From Flavimobilis marinus (GTDB lineage: Bacteria > Actinomycetota > Actinomycetes > Actinomycetales > Cellulomonadaceae), in assembly GCF_900113055.1 (NCBI RefSeq), contig NZ_FONZ01000003.1, positions 248,001 through 312,000 on the forward strand: a DNA stretch of 64,000 nucleotides. Direction: 5' to 3'. A program made the translations under genes and the position numbers. Position 1 is the stretch's first letter. Each line of letters opens with the position of its first letter. Below are positions 7,757 through 16,799 of the stretch, one piece after another. Under the pieces are notes generated by a model. It was given only the letters and a program-made list of their open reading frames with translations, was not told the origin of the DNA and searched no databases.

Positions 7757-9777
7757 AGCTCCACCGTCCCGCCGTCGGGGATCTCCCCGACCGGGTCCGT
7801 CGGGCGCTCCGGCCGCGCGACGGCCTCGTCCTCGGGGATCACGGGCCCGTCCTGCGTCGCCTGCTCGGCCGGGGTCAGCACCGGCGGCCGGTCGGAGACG
7901 ACGCGCTGCTCGCTCGACAGCCAGACGTCCCGCGGCTCGCGCTTGACCACGGGCGCGAAGATCTCGGCGAGCTCCTTCTGATTGAGCGTCTCCTTGTCGA
8001 GCAGCTCGAGCACCAGGCGGTCGAGGACGTCCCGGTACTGGACCAGCACCTCCCACGCCTCGTCGTGCCCGGCCTCGATGAGCTTGCGGACCTCGTGGTC
8101 CACCGTGCCCGCGACGGCCTCGGAGTAGTCGCGCTGGTGACCCATGTCCCGGCCCAGGAACGGCTCGCCGCCGGACGTGCCGAGCTTGATGGCCCCGACG
8201 CGCTCGGACATGCCGTACTCCGTGACCATCTTGCGGGCGATCGAGCTGGCCTTCTCGATGTCGTTCGAGGCGCCGGTCGTCGGGTCGTGGAACACGAGCT
8301 CCTCGGCCACGCGTCCGCCCATCGCGTACGCGATCTGGTCCAGCAGCTCGTTCCGGGTGGTCGAGTACTTGTCCTGCGTGGGCATGACCATCGTGTAGCC
8401 CAGGGCTCGTCCGCGCGGCAGGATCGTCACCTTCGTGACGGGGTCCGTGTACCGCATGGCCGCCGCCACGAGGGCGTGCCCGCCCTCGTGGTACGCGGTG
8501 ATCTTCTGCTCCTTGACGTTCATGACGCGGGTGCGCTTCTGCGGGCCGGCGATGACGCGGTCGATCGCCTCGTCGAGCGCGCGGTCGTCGATCAGCTGCG
8601 CGCCGCTGCGGGCCGTCAGCAGCGCCGCCTCGTTGAGGACGTTCGCGAGGTCCGCGCCCGTGAAGCCGGGCGTGCGGCGCGCGACGGTCGCGAGGTCGAT
8701 GCCCTCGACGATCGGCTTGCCGCGCGCGTGCACCTTGAGGATCGCCTCGCGGCCCTTGAGGTCAGGCGCCTCGACGGCGATCTGCCGGTCGAACCGGCCC
8801 GGACGCAGGAGCGCGGGGTCGAGGATGTCGGGGCGGTTGGTCGCCGCGATGAGGATGACGTTGGCCTTGGGGTCGAACCCGTCCATCTCGACGAGGAGCT
8901 GGTTGAGGGTCTGCTCGCGCTCGTCGTGGCCGCCGCCCATGCCGGCACCACGGTGGCGGCCGACGGCGTCGATCTCGTCGACGAAGATGATCGCCGGGGC
9001 GTTCTCCTTGGCCTGCTGGAACAGGTCACGCACGCGGCTTGCGCCGACGCCCACGAACATCTCGACGAAGTCCGAGCCGGAGATCGTGTAGAACGGCACG
9101 CCGGCCTCGCCCGCGACGGCGCGCGCGAGGAGCGTCTTGCCGGTGCCGGGCGGTCCGTACAGGAGCACGCCCTTGGGGATCTTCGCGCCCACGGCCTGGA
9201 ACTTGGCGGGCTCGGAGAGGAACTCCTTGATCTCGTGCAGCTCCTCGACGGCCTCCTCGGCGCCCGCGACGTCGGCGAACGTGACCTGCGGGCTCTCCTT
9301 GCCGACGAGCTTGGCCTTGGACTTGCCGAAGCCCATGACGCGCGAGCCGCCGCCCTGCATGCGGGACATCAGGAAGAAGAAGAGCACGCCGATGATCACG
9401 AAGGGCACGAGGATCGACAGCATCGACAGCCAGAAGCTCGGCTGGGAGACGCGCGAGTTGAACCCCTCGGCCGGGTCCGCCGCCGCGATCGCGTCCACGA
9501 CGCGCTCGCCCTGCGGGTCGACGTAGTAGAACTCGACGAGCGAGCCGCGGTTGTCGCCGTCGACGGTGTAGTCCTCGGTGAGCGTGAGCTCGACGCGCTG
9601 CTCACCGTCGACGACGAGCGCGCTCTTCACCTTGCCCTCGGTGATCAGCTCGAGACCCTGGGAGGTGTCGATGCGCCCGATCTTGGGCGTCGTCAGGGTC
9701 GAATAACCGATCCAGAGGAGGACCAGACCGATCGCGATCCACACGTAGGGTCCGCCGAACAGCCGCTTCATCTTCAT
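7753..9777 (-). CDS. ftsH: ATP-dependent zinc metalloprotease FtsH
   Basis: This 674-aa membrane protease degrades misassembled membrane proteins and regulatory targets. Transmembrane helices lie near residues 11-28 and 114-138 and flank an extracytoplasmic region. The AAA ATPase has Walker A GPPGTGKT (208-215), Walker [12 protein letters not shown] (263-273) and the SRH region [19 protein letters not shown]. The zinc site is H430-E-G-G-H434; the Ala-to-Gly change from the commoner HEAGH is usual in actinobacteria as far as I recall. Later [19 protein letters not shown] carries the third ligand region. The start is ATG 9777, with a second ATG two codons on. About 150 nt of non-coding sequence separates it from hpt, enough for its own promoter. 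Confidence 0.97.
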   Translation of the reverse strand: MKMKRLFGGPYVWIAIGLVLLWIGYSTLTTPKIGRIDTSQGLELITEGKVKSALVVDGEQRVELTLTEDYTVDGDNRGSLVEFYYVDPQGERVVDAIAAADPAEGFNSRVSQPSFWLSMLSILVPFVIIGVLFFFLMSRMQGGGSRVMGFGKSKAKLVGKESPQVTFADVAGAEEAVEELHEIKEFLSEPAKFQAVGAKIPKGVLLYGPPGTGKTLLARAVAGEAGVPFYTISGSDFVEMFVGVGASRVRDLFQQAKENAPAIIFVDEIDAVGRHRGAGMGGGHDEREQTLNQLLVEMDGFDPKANVILIAATNRPDILDPALLRPGRFDRQIAVEAPDLKGREAILKVHARGKPIVEGIDLATVARRTPGFTGADLANVLNEAALLTARSGAQLIDDRALDEAIDRVIAGPQKRTRVMNVKEQKITAYHEGGHALVAAAMRYTDPVTKVTILPRGRALGYTMVMPTQDKYSTTRNELLDQIAYAMGGRVAEELVFHDPTTGASNDIEKASSIARKMVTEYGMSERVGAIKLGTSGGEPFLGRDMGHQRDYSEAVAGTVDHEVRKLIEAGHDEAWEVLVQYRDVLDRLVLELLDKETLNQKELAEIFAPVVKREPRDVWLSSEQRVVSDRPPVLTPAEQATQDGPVIPEDEAVARPERPTDPVGEIPDGGTVEL

Positions 9778-9930
9778 CCGTGTACCGGGACGCCCCGGGG
9801 TCCTTCCGCTCGACTCGCCTGCTTCCGCCTTGGAAGTTACACGCGAATCCTGGAGATCGGCTGATTGTTCGCCGAGGGCATCACGCCATGGACGGGTGCC
9901 AGGGCCCGCCCGTGCGCCCCCGGCCCGCGG

Positions 9931-10485
9931 TCACTCCGCGTAGACGTGGGGGGCGAGCGTCCCGACGAACGGCAGGTTGCGGTACTTCTCGGCGTAGTCG
10001 AGGCCGTAGCCGATGACGAACTCGTTGGGGATGTCGAAGCCGACGTAGCGGACGTCGATCTCCACCTTGTTCGCCTCGGGCTTGCGCAGCATCGCGGCCA
10101 CCTCGACGGACTTGGGTCCGCGGCTGCGCAGGTTCGCGAGCAGCCAGGACAGCGTGAGACCGGAGTCGACGATGTCCTCGACGATCAGCACGTTGCGTCC
10201 CGTGAGGTCCGCGTCGAGGTCCTTGAGGATACGCACGACGCCGGAGGACTTGGTGCCCGAGCCGTACGACGAGACCGCCATCCAGTCCATCTCCACGGGG
10301 TGGTGCAGCTGACGCGCGAGGTCCGCCATGACCATGACGGCGCCCTTGAGCACCCCCACCAGCAACAGGTCCTCGCCCGCGTAGTCCGCGTCGATCTGGG
10401 CGGCCATCTCGGCGAGCCGCGTCGAGAGCTGCTCCTCGCTCAGCAGCACGGACTCGAGGTCGCTACCGATGTCTGACTGGTCCAC
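9931..10485 (-). CDS. hpt: Hypoxanthine phosphoribosyltransferase
   Basis: A 184-aa purine salvage enzyme that converts hypoxanthine or guanine with PRPP into IMP or GMP. The PRPP-binding loop [18 protein letters not shown] (about residues 95-112), the [16 protein letters not shown] segment and [12 protein letters not shown] flexible loop are all present, as is the C-terminal [17 protein letters not shown]. The start is GTG at 10485 with GAGGAG about 11 nt upstream, and the gene begins 12 nt after tilS ends. The tilS-hpt-ftsH order is also found in Bacillus and mycobacteria. Confidence 0.96.
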   Translation of the reverse strand: MDQSDIGSDLESVLLSEEQLSTRLAEMAAQIDADYAGEDLLLVGVLKGAVMVMADLARQLHHPVEMDWMAVSSYGSGTKSSGVVRILKDLDADLTGRNVLIVEDIVDSGLTLSWLLANLRSRGPKSVEVAAMLRKPEANKVEIDVRYVGFDIPNEFVIGYGLDYAEKYRNLPFVGTLAPHVYAE

Positions 10486-10497
10486 GACGAAAGCTCC

Positions 10498-11493
10498 TCA
10501 TGCGGGGGTGGGGGTGTGCAGGACAAGCCTGCCACACGTGCGCTGGGCCCTGACCCCGCCAGGAAGATGGGCCGGCCCCTGCCCGTGCCAGGCGACGACG
10601 AGAGCGTCCAGTTGCGCGAGGTGCACCTGGGTCAGCGCCCCCGCGCCGGCCGCAGCCGCTGCGGCGCGCAGCGCCCGGCGGCGCACGGCGGGCGGCGCCT
10701 CGGCGAGCAGCGCGACGTCGAGGCCCTCCGCGCCGGCGGCCCGCGCGCGCAGCTCGTCCGCGATCTCCTCGAGCGCGGCGTCGTCGTCGCGCAGCAGCAC
10801 CGCGGTGCGCGCGAGCGCTGCGGGCACGCCGGGTCCGAGCACCCGCACGAGCTCGGGCAGCACGGAGGCGCGCACCTGGGAGCGCAGCGGCCACCCGGCA
10901 CCGTCGGCCGGCGCGGCGTTGGTCGGGTCCTGCCACGGCGTCAGCCCCAGGTCCGCGCAGATCTGCTCCGTCTGCGCCCGGCGCAGCCCCAGGAAGGGCC
11001 GGCGCAGTGACCCTCGGGCCGCCGGCATCCCGGCGAGCGCTCGCGCGCCGGACCCGCGCGCGAGCGCCAGGAGCACCGTCTCGGCCTGGTCGTCGAGCGT
11101 GTGCCCGAGCAGGATCGGCCCGCCCGGCACGCGCTCGGCCCGCACCCCCTCGAGGGCTGCGTACCGTGCACTCCGGGCCGCGGCCTCGGGTCCGCCGCTG
11201 GCGGTCACGACGACCGGCACGACGACGGCGTCGAGGCCCAGCCCGCGGCACTGGTCGGCGGCCCGCTGCGCGACGTCAGCGCTGCCGGGCTGCAGCCCGT
11301 GGTCGACCACGACGGCGAGCCCGCGGAGCCCTTCGAGCGCGACGCACGCCGCGAGCGCGAGAGAGTCGGCTCCGCCGGAGCACGCGACGACGAGCCGCGG
11401 GCGCGCGCCCTCCGTCTCGGCGCCGTCACCCTCGACCGCGAGCACGGCGCGCACGGCGCGGCGGCCCGCGACGACGTCAGGCGTCGGGAGCAC
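10498..11493 (-). CDS. tilS: tRNA(Ile)-lysidine synthase
   Basis: TilS places lysidine on the CAU anticodon of tRNA-Ile2 so that it reads AUA. The 331-aa protein has the ATP PP-loop S39-G-G-A-D-S44 ([14 protein letters not shown]), [14 protein letters not shown] and [20 protein letters not shown], in the canonical order; residues about 240-320 form the linker and substrate-binding region. It starts at GTG 11493, 3 nt after the metalloprotease stop, and precedes hpt as in many Gram-positive bacteria. It is shorter than E. coli TilS, as usual in actinobacteria. Confidence 0.95.
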   Translation of the reverse strand: MLPTPDVVAGRRAVRAVLAVEGDGAETEGARPRLVVACSGGADSLALAACVALEGLRGLAVVVDHGLQPGSADVAQRAADQCRGLGLDAVVVPVVVTASGGPEAAARSARYAALEGVRAERVPGGPILLGHTLDDQAETVLLALARGSGARALAGMPAARGSLRRPFLGLRRAQTEQICADLGLTPWQDPTNAAPADGAGWPLRSQVRASVLPELVRVLGPGVPAALARTAVLLRDDDAALEEIADELRARAAGAEGLDVALLAEAPPAVRRRALRAAAAAAGAGALTQVHLAQLDALVVAWHGQGPAHLPGGVRAQRTCGRLVLHTPTPA

Positions 11494-11496
11494 GGC

Positions 11497-12582
11497 TCAG
11501 CCGTGGACGCGCCGCAGCCATGCGGCCGGGTCGGAGATCTCGCGCGGGGTCGGCAGGTTCTGGGGCCCATCCCACACCACGTTGAGTGCCGTGGTGCCCG
11601 CGCGCCGCCGGACGCCGCGGACGAACGCCGCGCCGTCGACGTACTGCGCGATCTTCGCGTCCATGCCCAGGACCTTGCGCAGGACGAGGTCCGTGCCGCG
11701 CGGGGTGGCGCGGCGCGCGTCGAAGGCCTTGCGGATCGCTCTGACGCTCGGCACGACCTTGGGCCCGACGACGTCCATCATGACGTCGGCATGCCCCTCG
11801 AGCAGCGACATCACCGCCGCGACCTGCGCCATCTGCTCCCGCTGGTCCGGCGTGAGCAGCCGCTCGGCGAGCGGGGTGCCCGCGGGCTGACGCACGAACC
11901 GGCGCACGAGGTCGGCCGCCGCGCGGGTGCGCGCCAGCGCGGAGCCCTCCCCCACCGCGGCGGCAGTGCCGGCGACCTCGCCTAGCAGGGCGCCGACGCG
12001 CGAGCGCAGGTGGTCGACGAGCCACGGGGCTGCGCCGAACTGCAGCGCGTGGGTCTGCTCGTGCAGGCACACCCAGAGGCGGAAGTCGTCGGCGTCGAGC
12101 CCGAGCTGGCGCTGCACGCGGAGCACGTTGGGCGCGACGAGCAGCAGCGTCGGCTCGTCACCGAACGGTTCGAGCTGCCCGAGCACCTTGGTCGAGAGCA
12201 TCGCGAGCGTGCCCCCGATCTCGAGGCCTCCGACGACCGCCGCGACCGGGTCGTCGTCGTCCGACGTCGCGGGTCCACGCGCCACGTGCCCGGCCGGCAC
12301 GGAGCGCAGCAGCGTCTGCATCGACCGCGCGTTCGCGCGGACCCAGCCCGCCCGGTCGACGACGAGCACCCGCGCCGGACCCGCGCCGTCGGCGAACCGC
12401 ATCCGCGTGACGTCGGCGACGTGCGGCACCGCCCGGTGGGCGCTCGCCCGCAGCGCCTCGACGTGCTCGCGCAGCTCGGCCGCGCCGGCGGTCGGCCCTG
12501 CGGGCGCCAGCACGGCGCCCGCGCGCGCAGCCAGCGGCCAGTCGACCGCGTCGGTCAGGGACGCCGTGCCCCCGCCGCTCAC
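11497..12582 (-). CDS. Zinc-dependent metalloprotease-like DUF2342 protein
   Basis: The 361-aa protein contains a zincin-type motif LWVCLHEQTHALQFGAAPW (HEQTH, about residues 175-179) and a downstream EGHADVMMD that could provide the third metal ligand. It ends with an RRRAGTTALNVVWDGPQNLPTPREISDP segment typical of the DUF2342 / F420-biosynthesis-associated family found in actinobacteria (from memory Rv3626c). No signal peptide is evident, so a cytoplasmic location is likely. Activity is predicted from the motif only. The GTG at 12582 overlaps the D,D-carboxypeptidase stop (GTGA), which selects this start over longer possibilities. Confidence 0.85.
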   Translation of the reverse strand: MSGGGTASLTDAVDWPLAARAGAVLAPAGPTAGAAELREHVEALRASAHRAVPHVADVTRMRFADGAGPARVLVVDRAGWVRANARSMQTLLRSVPAGHVARGPATSDDDDPVAAVVGGLEIGGTLAMLSTKVLGQLEPFGDEPTLLLVAPNVLRVQRQLGLDADDFRLWVCLHEQTHALQFGAAPWLVDHLRSRVGALLGEVAGTAAAVGEGSALARTRAAADLVRRFVRQPAGTPLAERLLTPDQREQMAQVAAVMSLLEGHADVMMDVVGPKVVPSVRAIRKAFDARRATPRGTDLVLRKVLGMDAKIAQYVDGAAFVRGVRRRAGTTALNVVWDGPQNLPTPREISDPAAWLRRVHG

Positions 12583-13994
12583 GAGCACCCGCAGGCGGCG
12601 AGGGCGCTGACGAACTTGTCGACGGTGGCGCGGGAGCCCCACGCCCCGCCCTCCGGTGCGCGGTCGACCATCACGGCGAAGTACAGCTGGCGCCCGTCGG
12701 CTGTGACGATCGACCCGGTGAGCCCCGTGGTCCGCGGCAGGGAGCCGGTCTTGGCGCGCAGCAGGCCCCGGGCGGGCGACTCCAGGAAGCGGTCGTACAG
12801 CGTCCCGGACAGCCCGGCGACCGGCATCCCGACGATCGCGCGACGCAGCACGGGGTGCTCCGCGGACGAGGCGCGCTGCAGCGTCTGCACCAGGGCGCGC
12901 GGGGGGATCCGGGAGCCGTCGCCGAGGCCGCTGCAGTCGGCCAGCGTGGTGCGGGAGACGTCCACGCCGGTCCGTCCGACCGCGGCGAGGACCGCGGCCG
13001 TCGCCCCGTCGAACGACCCCGGCAGCCCGGCCTCGAGGGCCACGAGCCGCCCGAGGACCTCGGCCACCGTGTTGTCCGAGGTCTTCAGCGTGTAGTCGAC
13101 GATCTCCCCGAGGGGCGCCGAGGACACCGATCCGAGGACCTCGGGCTCGCCCTCGACGACGAGGCGGGCGACGTCGCCGACGACGCTCACGCCGCTCTCC
13201 GCGAGCGCCTGGGCGAAGACCTCGGCGGCCGCGATCGAGGGGTCGGCGAAGCGGGGCACATACTGGCCGTCCTCCGTCCGCGCGACGTCGACCGCGAGGG
13301 CCGTGACCGGTGCGACGTAGCCGAGCCGGACGTTCGCGTCGAGCCACGTCTCCGAGACGGCTGGGCCTGTGAACAGGCTGTCGTCGACCCGCACGGTGAC
13401 CTCGGCCTGACCGCGGGCGGCGAGCGCGTCGGCGACCTGGGCTGCGAGGTCGCCGAGGCCGGCCCGAGCAGTGACGGACGTGGGATCCCCGGCACCGGGC
13501 GCGAGCATCATGTCGCCGCCCCCGACGAGCACGACCTCCCCGGCGGTGGCCTGGACCACGCGGGTGTCGAGCGTGCGCTCCGTGCCGAGGGTCGTCAGGG
13601 CAGCGACGCCGGTCAGGAGCTTGACGGTGGAGGCGGGCACCTGGGGCGCGTCGGGCTCGTGCGCGACGAGCTCCTGCCCGGTGAGCGCGTCCGTGACCAG
13701 GACCCCGACGCTGGGTCCCACCAGGTCTTCCTCCTCGACCAGGGACTGGACGAGCTCCGCCAGCTGGTCCGGTGCCGGGACGGGGGCGCCGGGGTCGAGC
13801 AGGGTGGCGGTCGAGGTGATCTCGCCGCCCAGCGTCGCAGCAGGTGCCGTGGGGAACGGCGCGGGAGGCTCGGGCACCGGGGCGTTCGTCAGAAAACCGG
13901 GGACGACGTCGTAGATGTCACCGGCGACGTACCCTCCTCCGGCAAGCAGGGCGAAGGTCACCGTGACTCCCGCCACACGAGCCGCGAGCCCCAT
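12579..13994 (-). CDS. dacB: D-alanyl-D-alanine carboxypeptidase/endopeptidase (PBP4 type)
   Basis: A 471-aa penicillin-binding protein that trims peptidoglycan cross-links. The N-terminal hydrophobic segment (about residues 7-25) is a signal anchor or signal peptide. The three active-site motifs are S122-T-V-K125 ([10 protein letters not shown]), SDN ([15 protein letters not shown]) and KTG ([16 protein letters not shown]). The ATG at 13994 is preceded by GGAGG with a 5-nt spacing, whereas the long frame upstream runs into the ppa promoter region. It heads the minus-strand block and diverges from ppa, the same pairing as Rv3627c-ppa in M. tuberculosis (recalled). Confidence 0.93.
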   Translation of the reverse strand: MGLAARVAGVTVTFALLAGGGYVAGDIYDVVPGFLTNAPVPEPPAPFPTAPAATLGGEITSTATLLDPGAPVPAPDQLAELVQSLVEEEDLVGPSVGVLVTDALTGQELVAHEPDAPQVPASTVKLLTGVAALTTLGTERTLDTRVVQATAGEVVLVGGGDMMLAPGAGDPTSVTARAGLGDLAAQVADALAARGQAEVTVRVDDSLFTGPAVSETWLDANVRLGYVAPVTALAVDVARTEDGQYVPRFADPSIAAAEVFAQALAESGVSVVGDVARLVVEGEPEVLGSVSSAPLGEIVDYTLKTSDNTVAEVLGRLVALEAGLPGSFDGATAAVLAAVGRTGVDVSRTTLADCSGLGDGSRIPPRALVQTLQRASSAEHPVLRRAIVGMPVAGLSGTLYDRFLESPARGLLRAKTGSLPRTTGLTGSIVTADGRQLYFAVMVDRAPEGGAWGSRATVDKFVSALAACGCS

Positions 13995-14187
13995 CCATAC
14001 CTCCGGTGTCCGACGTCGTTCACAACATACGCTGTCCGTACGCCACACTAGAGGCACGGCTGAGGGGCGCCCGTCGCAGGGCGCGTCGTTCCGCGCCCGC
14101 GGACGGCCCCACATGACGATGGTTACTGCTCGCCGCAACGAGGTCGGTCAGCGCCGACCGGCTCGCCGGCGAAACTGGAGGAGAACA

Positions 14188-14688
14188 GTGGAGTTCGACG
14201 TCACGATCGAGATCCCCAAGGGTCAGCGCAACAAGTACGAGGTCGACCACCACACCGGTCGCATCCGTCTCGACCGGATGCTCTTCACCTCCACGCGGTA
14301 CCCAGACGACTACGGCTTCATCGAGGGCACCCTCGGTGAGGACGGCGACCCGCTGGACGCGCTGGTCCTGCTGGAGGAGCCGACGTTCCCGGGCTGCCTG
14401 ATCCGCTGCCGGGCGCTCGGCATGTTCCGCATGCGCGACGAGGCCGGGGGCGACGACAAGGTCCTGTGCGTGCCGACCGGCGACCAGCGCGCCGCGTGGC
14501 GCCAGGACATCGACGACGTCTCGGACTACCACCGCCTCGAGATCCAGCACTTCTTCGAGGTCTACAAGGACCTGGAGCCGGGCAAGTCGGTCGAGGGCGC
14601 GCACTGGACCGGCCGCGAGGAGGCGGAGGCCGAGATCGAGCGCTCGCGCCAGCGCGCGGTCGACTCCGGCTACTACTCCGGGCACTGA
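14188..14688 (+). CDS. ppa: Inorganic pyrophosphatase
   Basis: Soluble family I pyrophosphatase of 166 aa that hydrolyses PPi released by biosynthesis. Conserved features are the [23 protein letters not shown] start, [24 protein letters not shown] with the metal-binding Asp cluster, and the late [13 protein letters not shown]. The GTG at 14188 follows GGAGGAG with good spacing and yields the standard family length. The region between dacB and ppa (13995-14187) should hold both divergent promoters. A strong hairpin follows the stop codon. Confidence 0.97.
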   Translation: MEFDVTIEIPKGQRNKYEVDHHTGRIRLDRMLFTSTRYPDDYGFIEGTLGEDGDPLDALVLLEEPTFPGCLIRCRALGMFRMRDEAGGDDKVLCVPTGDQRAAWRQDIDDVSDYHRLEIQHFFEVYKDLEPGKSVEGAHWTGREEAEAEIERSRQRAVDSGYYSGH

Positions 14689-14695
14689 CAACCAC

Positions 14696-14736
14696 GAAGC
14701 CGCCCCTCCGGACCGAGGTCCGGGCGGGGCGGCTTC
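14696..14736. terminator. Convergent terminator hairpin after ppa
   Basis: Arms starting GAAGCCGCCCC and ending GGGGCGGCTTC pair over about 17 bp, with one small internal mismatch and a CGAG loop. The hairpin lies between the ends of ppa (+) and the NlpC/P60 gene (-), so it can stop transcription from both sides. No long U tract follows, which is common in high-GC actinobacteria. Confidence 0.85.
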
Positions 14737-14799
14737 GTCGCGCGGGGGCAGCGCGTGGGCTGGCTGGCGCCGCGGCGGCCGGCGGTCCGAGCTCGGCGC

Positions 14800-16353
14800 T
14801 CAGGGCCGCCCGGCGTACGGCATCGACTGGCTGTAGCGCATCGGCACGATGTTGACCTGCTTGCCCGGCACCGGCGCCTCGATCATCTGGCCGTTGCCGG
14901 CGTAGATCGCGACGTGGTAGATCGTCGACGGGTTCGCGGTGTTGCTCGCGTAGAACAGCAGGTCGCCAGGCCGCAGCGACGCGTACGAGATCTTCTTCAC
15001 GTAGGCGTACTGCGAGCGCGACGTGCGCGTGATGCCAACGCCCTGGCTGCCCCAGGCCATCGAGGTCAGCCCGGAGCAGTCGAACGCGGTGGGCCCCGTG
15101 GACCCCCACACGTAGTCGGCACCGATCTGCTTGCGCGCCCACGCGACGGCGGCCCTGCCCTGGGCGGCGGTGCCCACCGAGGTTCCCGATCCGAGGCCCG
15201 GCGTGGAGACGACCGGCGGCGCGGGAGTCTGCACAGGGGGCGTCGTGGGAGTCACGACCGGCGGTGCGACGGGCTCACGCGTCGGCTCCTGGGTCGGCTC
15301 GCGCGTCGGCTCCTGGCTCGGCTCCCTGGTGGGCTCTCGCGAGGGCTCCTGGCTCGGCTCGCGGGACGGCTCCCGGCTGGGCTCGCGCGACGGCTCCCGG
15401 CTGGGCTCGCGCGTCGGCGGTGCCTGGGGCTCGTCCCGGTCCTGCTCGGCCTGCTCGCGCTCGGCCTGCTCGCGCTCTGCCCGCTCACGGTCGGCCTGCT
15501 CGGCCTCCGCCTGCTCGCGGTCGGCCTGCTCGCGGGCGAGGCGCTCGCGCTCGGCCGCCTGCTCGGCCGCGCGGCGACGCTCGGCGTCGATCGCGTCCTG
15601 GCGCTCGCGCTCGAGGGCGGCGGTGGTGCCGCGCGCCTCGGCGAGCCGCCCGATCAGCGCGGCGCGCTGGTCCTCGGCGGACGCGACCGCGTCCTGGGCC
15701 GCCTGCTGCTGGACGTTGGCACGCTCGAGCGCGGCGTCGGCGGCCACGGCCGCCTCTTCCTTGGCGGCCAGCGCCTGGGTGGCGCGGTCCTGCATCGTGG
15801 CCGCGACGAGCGAGTCGGCGCGGAACTGCTGCACCGCGGTGTCCGCGACGCCGTTGACGACCTCGAGGGCGTTGGTGCGCTCGACGACCTCCTCGAGCCC
15901 GTCGGCCGACAGCACGGCCTGCAGGCCCTGCATGGCACCACCGCTGCGGTACTGCTCGATCGCGATCCCCGCGAGCGTCCGGCGCGAGACCTCCATCTGG
16001 GCGAGCGCGCCGTCGAGCTGGCTCTGGGCCGCCGCGGCGTCCGCTGCGGCGGTCTCCACCGCGGCCTGGGCGACCAGGTACTCCTCGCCTGCGAGCTGCG
16101 CCGCCACCCAGGCGTCGTCGAGCGTCACGTTCAGGGAGGCGAGCTGCACCTCGACCTGCGCGACGTCGAGGGCCGCGAGGTCCTCCGCCTGGCGGGCCGC
16201 CTGGATCTCCTCCTCGCTCGGCGCCGTGGGATCGGCCATCGCGCCGCTGGTCCCGGCGAGCCCGAGGAGCGCCACCGCGAGACCGAGGGCGAGGGCCCGG
16301 CGGCGCAGGGGCGCCGGGGCGCCGGGAACGGCGCGACGGGACGGGGCGACCAT
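14800..16353 (-). CDS. Secreted NlpC/P60 peptidoglycan endopeptidase with REP-tetrapeptide linker
   Basis: The 517-aa protein has a twin-basic signal peptide (about residues 1-40, ending SGAMA). A long coiled-coil region (about 42-290) is rich in Ala, Gln and Glu. A linker of around twelve (S/T)(R/Q)EP tetrapeptides plus a Pro/Val/Thr segment (about 300-375) follows, then a C-terminal NlpC/P60 domain. The catalytic Cys is in TAFDCSGLTSMAW and the His in TIYHVAIYAGNGQMIEAP, so it is a probable D,L-endopeptidase of the RipA/P60 type that cuts stem peptides. The start at 16353 follows GAGG. Upstream are a plausible promoter (TTCACA, 17 nt, TAGCCT) and a possible MtrA site. Confidence 0.92.
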   Translation of the reverse strand: MVAPSRRAVPGAPAPLRRRALALGLAVALLGLAGTSGAMADPTAPSEEEIQAARQAEDLAALDVAQVEVQLASLNVTLDDAWVAAQLAGEEYLVAQAAVETAAADAAAAQSQLDGALAQMEVSRRTLAGIAIEQYRSGGAMQGLQAVLSADGLEEVVERTNALEVVNGVADTAVQQFRADSLVAATMQDRATQALAAKEEAAVAADAALERANVQQQAAQDAVASAEDQRAALIGRLAEARGTTAALERERQDAIDAERRRAAEQAAERERLAREQADREQAEAEQADRERAEREQAEREQAEQDRDEPQAPPTREPSREPSREPSREPSREPSQEPSREPTREPSQEPTREPTQEPTREPVAPPVVTPTTPPVQTPAPPVVSTPGLGSGTSVGTAAQGRAAVAWARKQIGADYVWGSTGPTAFDCSGLTSMAWGSQGVGITRTSRSQYAYVKKISYASLRPGDLLFYASNTANPSTIYHVAIYAGNGQMIEAPVPGKQVNIVPMRYSQSMPYAGRP

Positions 16354-16448
16354 GGTGGTCCTCTCGAGATGCGGGGGTAGCCCACTGAGGCTATATGCCG
16401 CACCGCCGCTTGTGAACACCTGTCCCACCTCGAACTTCCACCCCTTCA

Positions 16449-16466
16449 GTCACAGTAGTCACATCT
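16449..16466. promoter_or_regulatory. Possible MtrA-type tandem site
   Basis: Two adjacent 9-bp direct repeats, GTCACAGTA and GTCACATCT, lie about 100 nt upstream of the NlpC/P60 start. The actinobacterial response regulator MtrA binds loosely conserved tandem GTCACAnnn repeats in front of wall-hydrolase genes in mycobacteria (family knowledge). The match and its gene context suggest MtrA control; binding is inferred. Confidence 0.45.
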
Positions 16467-16590
16467 GCCACACCCGCCTCACCCGATCGCGCGTCCGGAG
16501 CGCCGCCGAGCGCACGCGGCGACGCGCGTCCGGATCTGGACACTTGTCCGCATGGCAAGACGCACCTGCCTGGGGCGGCACCCGCGCCCC

Positions 16591-16596
16591 TATGGT
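16591..16596 (+). promoter_or_regulatory. -10 element (TATGGT) of leaderless metY leader transcript
   Basis: TATGGT fits the actinobacterial TANNNT -10 consensus and is followed by exactly six bases before the A of an ATG at 16603. Transcription starting at that A would give a leaderless mRNA. No good -35 hexamer is visible. The rest of the 446-nt gap between the NlpC/P60 start (16353) and metY (16800) holds the wall-hydrolase promoter region on the left and the metY leader on the right. Confidence 0.55.
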
Positions 16597-16602
16597 CGGG
16601 GC

Positions 16603-16626
16603 ATGACCCGTCGAATGTGTTGCTGA
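16603..16626 (+). CDS. Leaderless cysteine leader peptide upstream of metY
   Basis: The seven-codon ORF reads Met-Thr-Arg-Arg-Met-Cys-Cys-stop. It starts six bases after a TATGGT -10 box with no ribosome-binding site, so it is probably translated leaderless. Its two terminal Cys codons (TGT TGC) lie just before the stop, 173 nt upstream of metY. Short leaderless ORFs ending in several Cys codons precede cysteine and sulfur genes in mycobacteria, where ribosome pausing at Cys codons controls the downstream operon. The same logic, low charged tRNA-Cys turning on metY-metX, is inferred here. The peptide itself need have no function. Confidence 0.55.
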   Translation: MTRRMCC

Positions 16627-16799
16627 TCACCGCACACCCGCCGCGCAGTCCCTGACTCCGGCCGCAGGTGCGGAACCAGACCCCAGCCCCCCACGTGGAG
16701 GGCGAGGAGGCGACCCACCTGCCCGACGGCGCACCGCCGACGACGCACCGCGGCACCCTCGCTGCTCCACGGCCCCCCGACAACGACGCAGGAGCCACG

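Noticed and set aside
8501-8700. Possible inactivation of FtsH because the zinc motif reads HEGGH, not HEAGH
   Set aside because: Both His and the Glu are kept and the Gly variant is, to my knowledge, normal in actinobacterial FtsH.
14696-14736. Possible small RNA after ppa
   Set aside because: The hairpin is fully explained as a terminator between convergent genes; no promoter precedes it.
15252-15420. CRISPR-like array suggested by regular 12-bp repeats
   Set aside because: The repeats are in-frame codons for (S/T)(R/Q)EP within a coding linker, with no spacers.
16354-16448. c-di-AMP (ydaO) riboswitch before the NlpC/P60 gene, common for such hydrolases in actinobacteria
   Set aside because: The conserved ydaO blocks are not seen between the promoter and the start codon, and the leader is too short.
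16627-16799. SAM-I or SAM-IV riboswitch in the metY leader
   Set aside because: None of the conserved core blocks that I know for these riboswitches could be found; the Cys-Cys leader ORF explains the long leader better.
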